In this document: positions 1 through 5,006 of the stretch, piece by piece
Position numbering within the stretch: position 1 is the stretch's first letter
Layout: each line of letters starts with the position of its first letter
Assembly (NCBI GenBank): GCA_964551295.1
Contig: CAZKDJ010000269.1
Span: 1 to 5,006 of the forward strand
From: JAFGED01 sp964551295
GTDB lineage: Bacteria; Chloroflexota; Anaerolineae; B4-G1
Reading direction: 5' to 3'
Length of the DNA stretch: 5,006 nt
Notes under the pieces: model-generated
Told to the model about the DNA's origin: nothing
The model's database searches: none
What the model saw: the letters and a program-made list of their open reading frames with translations, nothing else
Translations under genes and position numbers: made by a program

Positions 1-37
1 GTTCCGTTATAGGGTATTTCTGCTATATCTGTTGTGT

Positions 38-56
38 ATATGACAACCTGTCATAT
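38..56. promoter_or_regulatory. Perfect inverted repeat, operator-like
   Basis: The arms ATATGACA (38-45) and TGTCATAT (49-56) are exact reverse complements separated by ACC. The 19-bp dyad covers the predicted start point of the leftward promoter and touches its -10 box, a usual position for a repressor operator. The stem is AT-rich with a 3-base spacer and no following T-run, so a protein binding site is more likely than a terminator. I cannot name the regulator family. Confidence 0.45.
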
Positions 57-83
57 TATATCACATACTGCCGATTTTCGCAA
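55..83 (-). promoter_or_regulatory. Candidate leftward sigma70-type promoter
   Basis: On the minus strand a perfect TATAAT (-10, positions 60 to 55) lies 17 bases downstream of TTGCGA (-35, positions 83 to 78), which matches the TTGACA consensus at 4 of 6 positions. Spacing is optimal. Transcription would start near position 48 and run out of the window to the left, so the controlled gene is not visible. The prediction rests on motif match alone. AT-rich DNA produces such matches by chance, but the perfect -10, the spacing and the dyad over the start point together make it more likely. Confidence 0.5.
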
Positions 84-131
84 AAATGATGGATAAGCTG
101 AAAATGACCCTGTGCTGGCCGAATAATACAT

Positions 132-140
132 CCTATTAGG
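132..140. repeat. Probable left copy of the target-site duplication
   Basis: CCTATTAGG here corresponds to CCTATCCGG at 2351-2359, with identity at 7 of 9 positions. The two central differences would be mutations since insertion. The same area also gives an exact 6-bp repeat (TCCTAT at 131-136 and 2350-2355), so the exact duplication is not settled. Confidence 0.4.
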
Positions 141-164
141 AGAGCATCAAAAACCGGGGGCAAA
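141..164 (+). repeat. Left terminal inverted repeat of the IS
   Basis: The core CATCAAAAACCGGGGGCAAA (145-164) recurs exactly, inverted, at the right end. One mismatch occurs at position 144 (G) against 2347. The symmetry continues outward through 137-140 (TAGG), which may belong to the element or reflect chance symmetry in the target. The transposase TGA stop (149 to 147) and the last five codons lie inside this repeat. Confidence 0.9.
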
Positions 165-1544
165 GCAAGAGACGTTCTCGGTCGTACGAGTCATATCAGG
201 ATACCAGCGACAAAAAGTGTCGCGCAAGTCGCCATTCAGAGTTTGGAGTCGAGCTTGGAGCAGTAGGTGCGCCCCTTGCTTGGTCCACCTCATCTGTTGT
301 TTCTTGACCATCCGCTTGCTGATCACCTGATTCACAGTCGATTCGACGAAAGCTGTCGAGATGACCTCCCCATAGCGATAGCGGTCACCATAGTTGGGGA
401 TGAAGGGTCTGTTAGTTGCAATGTAGCCATTGAACTCGCTAACGGCCTTGCTCAGCTTCCCGACGGCAGGGTGGTCCCCGGCATAGGTTTCGAGATCTAG
501 TTCGATGTCATCGAACACTTGCAGGGCGCGAAAGACGTTACCGTGCCACAAATACCACTTCCCCCGCTCCAGGTCAGGCATAACTTTCGAGAAAAGCGCT
601 GTCTTTGGCAACCCCTTGGCCATGTTCTTCATCACCGTCAGACGCATCGTGACGTGGAACCAGTCCAGGAGGTGTTCAGCCTGAGGACTCAAGTAGAGCT
701 GCAGGTCGCGGACGGTATCGCCGCCATCGGAGAGGAATGTGATCGCCTGGTTCATCTGCAATCCTTGCGACGTGAGTAACTCGAACAATCTCCGTTTTGG
801 TTTTTGATCATACCCGGTGACGAAGCCAAACCGCTTGGCGGGGCCGGTATCGGGTATGCTCTTGCCGACGATGATTTCGAACCAGCCCGCTTTGCGATTG
901 TCTCCTTCTCTGCCGTGGACGTAGCCACCGTCGATTCCCACCGTGAGCGGTCCACCTGGGTCTGGTAAGGCTTCCCAATCTGCTGGACAACCCTCGACAA
1001 ACGCGACTTGCTCCTCCCCTAGTTCGCTCTCGATCCGTTCAGCCACCTGATGTGTATTCAGCAAAACAGACTGTGGGTTGGTCTCGATGGGTAATACTTC
1101 CTCCAACAGATCGACTGTGAGACCGTATGACATCAACGAAGCCCACTTGGCTTGCAGATAGAGCAGTTCGGGGGCAGTGCGTTCCGGCAGCAACTCAGCC
1201 AAGGGACTGAAGCTGCGCTTGGCTTGTGGCTGACAGGTACAGGTGTACAGCCGTGGACTAAGCAGGCGCAGTTTGCCGAACGGAGTGCGATAAACCAACT
1301 CGTGATGTCCCTTGTTGCCACGTGGCTGGCTGCAAAGGGGACAAGGACATTGCTGATCCACATATTCAGCAGCCTGGTGCGCGACCATCGTCTCTTGGAG
1401 ATTGGCTAAAAGTTCTTTGCCTTCGGCTAAGGTCAGTCCCAGCGTTTCTGGCCTGAGATCGCCTCGACACAGACAACCAATCTCTTCCATCACCGGTGTT
1501 TCCTGTCCCTCCAATTCGATGACAACCTGCACTTTCACGTTCAT
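147..1544 (-). CDS. ISKra4-family DDE transposase
   Basis: The gene encodes the enzyme that cuts and joins the ends of this IS. I recognise the family from its N-terminal segment (MNVKVQVVIELEG, then RGDLRPETLGLTLAEGKELL), a cysteine cluster likely to bind zinc (CPCPLC at 66-71, CTC at 102-104) and the catalytic region. Candidate acidic residues are D205 in VGIDGG, D273 in FLSDGGD and E401 in ISTAFVESTVNQ, followed by the family-typical SKRMVKKQQMRW. The start at 1544 gives 465 residues. Its ATG overlaps the upstream gene's TGA as ATGA, with GGGAGGT nine bases before it. A longer frame from 1574 would add ten residues (MATAMGGRAR) but ignores this site. The stop lies in the left inverted repeat, so the C-terminal AxGF residues are encoded by the IS end. 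No frameshift or missing catalytic residue is seen, so the gene looks functional. Confidence 0.93.
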   Translation of the reverse strand: MNVKVQVVIELEGQETPVMEEIGCLCRGDLRPETLGLTLAEGKELLANLQETMVAHQAAEYVDQQCPCPLCSQPRGNKGHHELVYRTPFGKLRLLSPRLYTCTCQPQAKRSFSPLAELLPERTAPELLYLQAKWASLMSYGLTVDLLEEVLPIETNPQSVLLNTHQVAERIESELGEEQVAFVEGCPADWEALPDPGGPLTVGIDGGYVHGREGDNRKAGWFEIIVGKSIPDTGPAKRFGFVTGYDQKPKRRLFELLTSQGLQMNQAITFLSDGGDTVRDLQLYLSPQAEHLLDWFHVTMRLTVMKNMAKGLPKTALFSKVMPDLERGKWYLWHGNVFRALQVFDDIELDLETYAGDHPAVGKLSKAVSEFNGYIATNRPFIPNYGDRYRYGEVISTAFVESTVNQVISKRMVKKQQMRWTKQGAHLLLQARLQTLNGDLRDTFCRWYPDMTRTTENVSCFAPGF

Positions 1545-2230
1545 CCTAGCACGACCTCCCATTGCTGTCGCCACGCTTCGTCACCGACAGCGTATTGTTC
1601 CAACCGGCGGTTGATCTTCCGGCGATCGAGACGGTTTGCATTCACCCAATAGCTGAGCATCGTTTGGTTCTCCAGATATTTCTCCCTCCAGGCCTCCAAG
1701 CCGCACTCTGTCTCCAGAAAGTCTAGCAGCAATTCGGTGGCCACCTGAGAGCAGCGATCCTCAAAGGCCATAAAGCCCCACGGACCACCACAACCTTCGG
1801 GTGGGACGGCTCTGGAACCACCGACACAGACTGGGTAGCGCCGTCTGGAATCGAGGGGTGATCGCTGCTCAAAGCGGATCTCGTGTCGCCACAAGTCGAA
1901 GAAGTCGTATTCGTAGAAGAACCGCTCTTTCAGGCGAAAACGCAGGTCTCCCAACCGAATCTGGGTCGGGTCATCGCTGAAGCTGATACCCCCAGGTTGG
2001 TACACGCCGTACCGCTTGCCGCGGATGATGAACTGGTGCAGATGGGCATCTGTCCAGCCCATCGCGATCTGCAGGGTGTAGTGCAGATCTGCAATCGTGC
2101 TGTCACTGCGCACCAACAGCCGCCGCCAGATAAGCGGGCTGATCTCGCGCAGCCATACTCGTAGTTGATATACCTCGACTCGGGCGGGCTCAACCCTGCT
2201 GTCCTGTTGTAGATTGGGGGAAAAGCACAT
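1541..2230 (-). CDS. pRiA4b ORF-3-like passenger protein of the IS
   Basis: This 229-residue protein belongs to the plasmid pRiA4b ORF-3-like family. Diagnostic segments are VYQLRVWLREISPLIWRRLLV (about 20-40), TIADLHYTLQIAMGW (45-59), HLHQFIIRGKRYG (63-75), YEYDFFDLWRHEI (106-118) and the cysteine/PPE block YPVCVGGSRAVPPEGCGGPWG (132-152). The tail FxR-type end is LDRRKINRRL (201-210). Family members usually show YDFGDxW where this one has YDFFDLW, a small deviation. The molecular function is unknown. Related proteins accompany transposases; I recall the IS1096 'TnpR' passenger being assigned to the same family. It is the first gene of the IS operon, with an excellent ribosome binding site (AGGAGGT, six bases before ATG) and an ATGA overlap with the transposase. 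A role in regulating transposition or in target or end handling is inference from this position only. Confidence 0.88.
   Translation of the reverse strand: MCFSPNLQQDSRVEPARVEVYQLRVWLREISPLIWRRLLVRSDSTIADLHYTLQIAMGWTDAHLHQFIIRGKRYGVYQPGGISFSDDPTQIRLGDLRFRLKERFFYEYDFFDLWRHEIRFEQRSPLDSRRRYPVCVGGSRAVPPEGCGGPWGFMAFEDRCSQVATELLLDFLETECGLEAWREKYLENQTMLSYWVNANRLDRRKINRRLEQYAVGDEAWRQQWEVVLG
1554..1560 (-). promoter_or_regulatory. Ribosome binding site that decides the transposase start
   Basis: On the minus strand GGGAGGT (1560 to 1554) lies inside the last codons of the passenger gene, nine bases before the ATG at 1544. That ATG shares two bases with the passenger TGA stop. The arrangement favours re-initiation by ribosomes finishing the passenger gene and places the start ten codons inside the longest frame. 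Confidence 0.75.
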
Positions 2231-2236
2231 AGGGCT

Positions 2237-2243
2237 ACCTCCT
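2237..2243 (-). promoter_or_regulatory. Strong ribosome binding site of the passenger gene
   Basis: On the minus strand AGGAGGT (2243 to 2237) is followed by AGCCCT and the ATG at 2230. The motif is a near-full Shine-Dalgarno match at good spacing and fixes the start of the 229-residue protein. Confidence 0.8.
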
Positions 2244-2257
2244 GAGAGATTTCTCTC
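2244..2257 (-). other. Small hairpin directly before the passenger ribosome binding site
   Basis: On the minus strand GAGAG (2257 to 2253) pairs with CTCTC (2248 to 2244) around the loop AAAT, and the 3' arm abuts the Shine-Dalgarno sequence at 2243. If transcription starts near 2252 at the candidate promoter, the 5' arm would be missing from the element's own mRNA and present only in read-through transcripts from outside. The stem is only 5 bp, so its effect is uncertain. Confidence 0.3.
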
Positions 2258-2258
2258 T

Positions 2259-2264
2259 ATTGTA
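2259..2264 (-). promoter_or_regulatory. Candidate -10 box for the IS operon
   Basis: TACAAT on the minus strand (2264 to 2259) matches TATAAT at 5 of 6 positions and lies 28 bases upstream of the passenger ATG. No convincing -35 is present at 16-18 bases spacing, so promoter strength is doubtful. Transcription would begin near 2252. Confidence 0.35.
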
Positions 2265-4965
2265 CCGCAAATCGGTAGAGAGTGAGTGCCTTCAGGGGGT
2301 GCTTTTGGGGCTCTCGGGTGGTCTCATTTGCCCCCGGTTTTTGATGGTCTCCTATCCGGCCGTACGATTCGGCGAGATCGACAATGACGGCTTCCTGGAT
2401 CTGGTGGGCGCAAAGCAGGGCACTGGCAGCATACACGCATGGACGAGTACCGAGGGGGCACCGCCGAGTGGTTGGGCCAACTTTTCTCCTGACGGCTGGA
2501 TTGCCAGTCGTGCTCCGATGACGTTGAGCATCGAGGTGCTGGACAGTGGTTCCGGGCTCAACCCCAACAGTGCCCTGTACAGCACGTGGGAAGGGACGGC
2601 CTGGAGCTCTTGGAAACCGGCGGACTGCACAGGCAGCCCGGGTGTGACCACGACACAGACGATTAGCGCCATGGGGGTGGTATTCACCCGGGATTCGGGG
2701 CCTTTTCCGCATACGCGCAACCAGATCCGCTTCCGGGTGAGCGACGTAGCGGGCAACACCGGCTACAGCGGCGAATACCTGGTAAAGATAGACACCATCC
2801 CGCCGACTAATCCCATCACTTTCACCAGCAGCCACTGGCCTGGCGGTGCCTGGAGTGACGACAACACGGTGTGGGTGGATTGGGATGGGGCCTCCGATGG
2901 AACCAGCGGTGTGGAGGGATACTCCTACGTCTTTAGCAAGACCTACGAGTTGCCCGACACGGTACGCGATACCTATAACAGCAACGCCACCAGCGACCCG
3001 TTGGGCGACGGCGAGTGGTACATCTACGTCAGGACGCGGGACACGGCCGGGAACTGGGCACCCGATGCGGTCTACGACGGCCCCTACCGCATTGATACCC
3101 TACCACCTACCAATCCCACAAGCTTTGATTCGGACCCGCACCGCCTGCGGCGCTGGTCCAATATCAACCGTATCCAAATTGACTGGTCAGGAGCCGGCGA
3201 TGACGGCAGTGGGGTGTGGGGTTATGGCTACGCCTGGACGGAAAGCTCTCTCACTCCACCTGACTTGCTGTGGACCACGAGAACTTATACCACCAGTCCA
3301 CCGCTGGGTGACGGCGACAATTGGTACTTTCACATCAGGACTAAGGATCACGCCGATAACTGGGCATCCGAGGTGGAGCATTGGGGACCGTTCTACATTG
3401 ATGCCGCTGATCCGCACTTTTGCTTCATCAACTCCCCTGCCGACACCGATAGTACCTCTTTCCTGGTGGAGTGGTCCTGCCTCGATGCGACGAGCGGCGT
3501 TAGTTTCCACGATGTGCAGGTACGTGATGGAGTCAGCGGCTTGTGGACGGATTGGCTGACGGGCACTGCAGATAGCTCGGTCACGTACACCGACGCAGAG
3601 CATAATCACACCTATTACTTTCGCGTCCGCGCCTACGACAGCGCCGGCAATGTGAGTGGCTACCTTGATGATACTCAAACCCGTGTGGTCGAGGATCTAA
3701 TGACTGCCGGCCTGGAGGTCACTCAGGCGATCCAGAACTTGGACAACGAGGTGCCGTTGATCGCGGGCAAGGATACCTATGTGCGCTTCTACGTGCGGTC
3801 CCGTTATGTTGACGTTCCTGACCTGAATGCCTTGCTTTACGGCACGCGGGACGGCGACCCATTGTCCGGTTCGCCGCTTGCGCCTGCCGGGGGCTTGATC
3901 ACAGTCCGCCCAAGCGGTGGCGAGCGGGGCAATCTCGACGACTCCTTCTACTTCCACTTGCCGCGTGATTGGCGGTCAGGTACAGTGGAACTCCGCGCGG
4001 TGGTCGACCCGGAGCATGAGACTGTAGAGAGCGACTATGCTGATAACGAGTGGACGGAGACAGTTACCTTTGGGACCAGCGGAGACTATTGTATCGTATT
4101 TGTTCCCGTTCACCTTCATCCTGATACCTACTACGCTGGCGACGCCGGCTTCTGGGATATCGTCGCGATGATGAAGTGGCTGCATCCGGTCAGGGAATGG
4201 GGTGTGGGCCTCTATACCGGCGAGGTGATGTATCCCTCTTACCACTGGGCCGGTTGGGAATACGGCTTGCCCCAGGATTTCAATAACGTCCTCTTCGACC
4301 TCTGGAGTTACGACTTTTGGCACAGTGACCCCTGCGGTGACACCCACTACTGGGGCATGGTCCATCCCGACCATCTCTCCGGGCGGTGGGGTATGGCTAA
4401 CTGCCCTGGCGACGAAGGATCAAGCGTCATGGATGCCAGCACAAGTTTCGGCGCCGGCTACCCAGATTGGAGTTACCCATTGGGCGGCATCACGATAGGC
4501 CACGAGTTGGGTCATAACTTTGGACGTGAGCACGTGCTCTGCCGGGGCGATGAGGACGAGGGCGGAGATGTAGATCCCGATTATCCTTACGACCCTTGTC
4601 AGATAGGGCCGGACGATCCCACGGCCTACTATGGATTTGTGGATCCGATACTCGGCTCGGAGCCAAAGATCATCACCCCCACCGAGGCTACACCGCTGAT
4701 GTTGTATGGCAGTCCACAGTGGATTGACGACTATACCTACCGCGGGATACTCGCTGATTTGCGGGACTCGGCGCGGGCGCGGAGTGTGTCGCTCTCTCTA
4801 GCCTGGGCTCAGGCGGACGAGTATCTCTTCGTTGGTGGGATTATCAGCCCGACTGGACAGACTGCGGAATTACGGGCCTTCTACCGCACCTCGGAACCTG
4901 ATCCCGACTTTGTGGCTCAGTCATTTCAGCAGGACGGGGAGTATAGCCTGGTGCTAGGGTGGTGA
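2260..4965 (+). CDS. 5'-disrupted multidomain metzincin-like zinc metalloprotease (IS-fused frame)
   Basis: The open frame runs 901 codons from a TTG at 2260, but the first 30 come from the IS right end. Host-derived coding starts about 2351, and an alternative ATG lies at 2344. Neither start has a ribosome binding site. Domains in order (numbered from TTG): an FG-GAP/VCBS-like calcium loop (FGEIDNDGFLD, 37-47); an Ig-like domain (about 74-177); two tandem repeats opening with DTxPPTNP (178-278, 279-380); an FN3-like domain (381-478); a CARDB-like module starting near LEVTQAIQ (about 479-606); and a catalytic domain (about 608-835). The catalytic domain carries HELGHNFGREH, an exact HExxHxxGxxH zinc motif (H748, E749, H752, H758), and a likely Met-turn at M814 (LMLYGSPQW). 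A short beta-rich tail ends at 901. Such proteins are exported and cleave extracellular proteins; that is family knowledge. No signal peptide remains and a single FG-GAP unit is too few for a propeller, so the N-terminus is probably lost. The ending SLVLGW may also be truncated. Confidence 0.8.
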   Translation: MYRKSVESECLQGVLLGLSGGLICPRFLMVSYPAVRFGEIDNDGFLDLVGAKQGTGSIHAWTSTEGAPPSGWANFSPDGWIASRAPMTLSIEVLDSGSGLNPNSALYSTWEGTAWSSWKPADCTGSPGVTTTQTISAMGVVFTRDSGPFPHTRNQIRFRVSDVAGNTGYSGEYLVKIDTIPPTNPITFTSSHWPGGAWSDDNTVWVDWDGASDGTSGVEGYSYVFSKTYELPDTVRDTYNSNATSDPLGDGEWYIYVRTRDTAGNWAPDAVYDGPYRIDTLPPTNPTSFDSDPHRLRRWSNINRIQIDWSGAGDDGSGVWGYGYAWTESSLTPPDLLWTTRTYTTSPPLGDGDNWYFHIRTKDHADNWASEVEHWGPFYIDAADPHFCFINSPADTDSTSFLVEWSCLDATSGVSFHDVQVRDGVSGLWTDWLTGTADSSVTYTDAEHNHTYYFRVRAYDSAGNVSGYLDDTQTRVVEDLMTAGLEVTQAIQNLDNEVPLIAGKDTYVRFYVRSRYVDVPDLNALLYGTRDGDPLSGSPLAPAGGLITVRPSGGERGNLDDSFYFHLPRDWRSGTVELRAVVDPEHETVESDYADNEWTETVTFGTSGDYCIVFVPVHLHPDTYYAGDAGFWDIVAMMKWLHPVREWGVGLYTGEVMYPSYHWAGWEYGLPQDFNNVLFDLWSYDFWHSDPCGDTHYWGMVHPDHLSGRWGMANCPGDEGSSVMDASTSFGAGYPDWSYPLGGITIGHELGHNFGREHVLCRGDEDEGGDVDPDYPYDPCQIGPDDPTAYYGFVDPILGSEPKIITPTEATPLMLYGSPQWIDDYTYRGILADLRDSARARSVSLSLAWAQADEYLFVGGIISPTGQTAELRAFYRTSEPDPDFVAQSFQQDGEYSLVLGW
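2327..2350 (-). repeat. Right terminal inverted repeat of the IS
   Basis: Read on the minus strand this is AGACCATC followed by the shared A-run, CC, G-run and CAAA, matching the left end at 23 of 24 positions. On the plus strand it contributes codons to the open frame that continues into the protease, including an in-frame ATG at 2344-2346. Confidence 0.9.
2351..2359. repeat. Probable right copy of the target-site duplication
   Basis: CCTATCCGG is the partner of 132-140. It is the first host-derived sequence after the IS and forms part of codons for Ser-Tyr-Pro-Ala at the start of the surviving protease coding region. Confidence 0.4.
2791..3399 (+). repeat. Tandem 101/102-codon Ig-like repeats within the protease gene
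   Basis: Two units (2791-3093 and 3094-3399) share a layout: the opening DTIPPTNP or DTLPPTNP, then DWDGASDGTSGVEGYSY against DWSGAGDDGSGVWGYGY, then PLGDGEWYIYVRTRDTAGNW against PLGDGDNWYFHIRTKDHADNW. A third, diverged FN3-like unit follows from IDAADPHF. The similarity is at protein level, with DNA diverged, so this is an old domain duplication. The units likely act as spacers or adhesive modules between the N-terminus and the catalytic domain. Confidence 0.8.
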
Positions 4966-5006
4966 AAATCAGTTCGTTTCAGATGATTTCTGACTGCGAG
5001 ACTGGC

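Larger units (their letters stand above)
1..136. other. AT-rich intergenic stretch left of the insertion sequence
   Basis: This stretch is about 38% G+C by hand count (33% in the first 60 bases), clearly lower than the G+C-rich genes to the right. All three forward frames are broken by stops: TAG at 10-12, TGA at 41-43 and TGA at 87-89. The frame starting with the ATG at 86 (MMDKLKMTLCWPNNTSY) runs open until a TAG at 137-139 at the edge of the IS, and it is in phase with the protease frame beyond the IS. It shows no clear ribosome binding site and no signal peptide. The region holds a leftward promoter and a dyad, both listed separately. It reads as an intergenic control region rather than the lost 5' part of the protease gene, though the second possibility is not excluded. 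Confidence 0.6.
141..2350 (-). mobile_element. ISKra4-family insertion sequence with a passenger gene, about 2.2 kb
   Basis: A complete element is bounded by inverted repeats at 141-164 and 2327-2350 that match at 23 of 24 positions. It carries two co-oriented genes, a pRiA4b ORF-3-like passenger (2230 to 1541) and an ISKra4-type DDE transposase (1544 to 147). It is compact: the transposase stop codon lies inside the left inverted repeat, and only about 120 bases of leader separate the right end from the first gene. With ends at 141 and 2350 the flanks form an imperfect 9-bp direct repeat, CCTATTAGG (132-140) and CCTATCCGG (2351-2359), 7 of 9 identical. From memory, a 9-bp duplication fits one ISKra4 subgroup. 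Two other boundaries are possible: repeats extended to 137/2354 with no duplication, or a 6-bp repeat TCCTAT (131-136 and 2350-2355). Ends are therefore uncertain by a few bases. Both genes appear intact, so the copy may be active. Confidence 0.85.

Noticed and set aside
32..59. Rightward promoter TTGTGT-16-TATTAT
   Set aside because: The -35 is weak (3 of 6) and the -10 overlaps the AT-rich dyad. No supported gene start follows, so it is weaker than the leftward promoter.
1541..1574. Programmed frameshift fusing passenger and transposase
   Set aside because: The ATGA overlap with its own ribosome binding site explains the arrangement, and I see no slippery run in the overlap. The passenger also has a natural family-like C-terminus.
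156..2335. Taking the GGGGG/CCCCC runs as the outermost bases of the IS, since I recall ISKra4 elements often ending in GGG
   Set aside because: The inverted repeat continues outward for at least 15 more bases on both sides, and the transposase stop codon would fall outside the element.
2328..2356. Outward promoter in the right inverted repeat (TTGCCC-17-CCTATC)
   Set aside because: The -10 matches the consensus at only 2 of 6 positions.
2257..2835. 192-codon minus-strand open frame
   Set aside because: It crosses the IS/host junction, overlaps the well-supported protease frame, and its protein shows no recognisable domain. It is a shadow frame.
2846..3559. 237-codon plus-strand open frame rich in Thr and Pro
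   Set aside because: It lies wholly inside the protease gene in another frame, and its composition is typical of a frame-shifted reading of G+C-rich coding DNA.
4966..4989. Terminator-like stem AAATCA...TGATTT after the protease stop
   Set aside because: The stem is six AT-rich base pairs with a 12-base loop, and no T-run follows.
1..5006. CRISPR array, tRNA, rRNA or defence system
   Set aside because: There are no regularly spaced direct repeats, no cloverleaf-like sequence and no recognisable defence genes. Everything is accounted for by the IS, the protease gene and the short left intergenic stretch.

Overview
The window holds one complete insertion sequence (about 141-2350) sitting at the 5' end of a long gene for a secreted-type, multidomain zinc metalloprotease (reading frame open to 4965, + strand). 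To the left is a short AT-rich stretch (1-136) that looks intergenic. The source is probably an environmental bacterium. The protease architecture (FG-GAP/VCBS remnant, repeated 'DTxPPTNP' Ig-like modules, an 'LEVTQAIQ' CARDB-like module, HExxHxxGxxH catalytic core) resembles proteins I associate with Chloroflexota, for example Anaerolineae. That taxonomic guess is inference only.

Layout. (1) 1-136 is about 38% G+C. It carries a good leftward sigma70-type promoter (TTGCGA-17-TATAAT on the minus strand) and a perfect 8+8 bp dyad over its predicted start point, so a regulated gene probably lies beyond the left edge. (2) 141-2350 is an ISKra4-family element of about 2.2 kb. Near-perfect inverted repeats bound it, sharing the 20-base core CATCAAAAACCGGGGGCAAA. 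Its two minus-strand genes form an operon: a 229-aa pRiA4b ORF-3-like passenger protein, then a 465-aa DDE transposase. The passenger stop and transposase start overlap as ATGA, with a strong ribosome binding site, which indicates translational coupling. The transposase start is therefore placed at 1544 rather than at the longest-frame start 1574. (3) 2351-4965 is the host-derived protease frame. Its own start is not visible. The right end of the IS fuses about 30 in-frame codons to it, including candidate TTG (2260) and ATG (2344) starts.

How it fits together. The element appears to have inserted into, or at the edge of, the protease gene. Only one FG-GAP-type unit remains at the protein's N-terminus and no signal peptide is present, so the surviving frame is probably a 5'-truncated gene, possibly silent. 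The rest is free of stops and frameshifts for about 870 codons, so the disruption looks recent. The most notable items are the transposase-passenger pairing, the imperfect target duplication that keeps the reading frame across the insertion, and the promoter/operator at the left edge. I see no CRISPR array, tRNA or rRNA.
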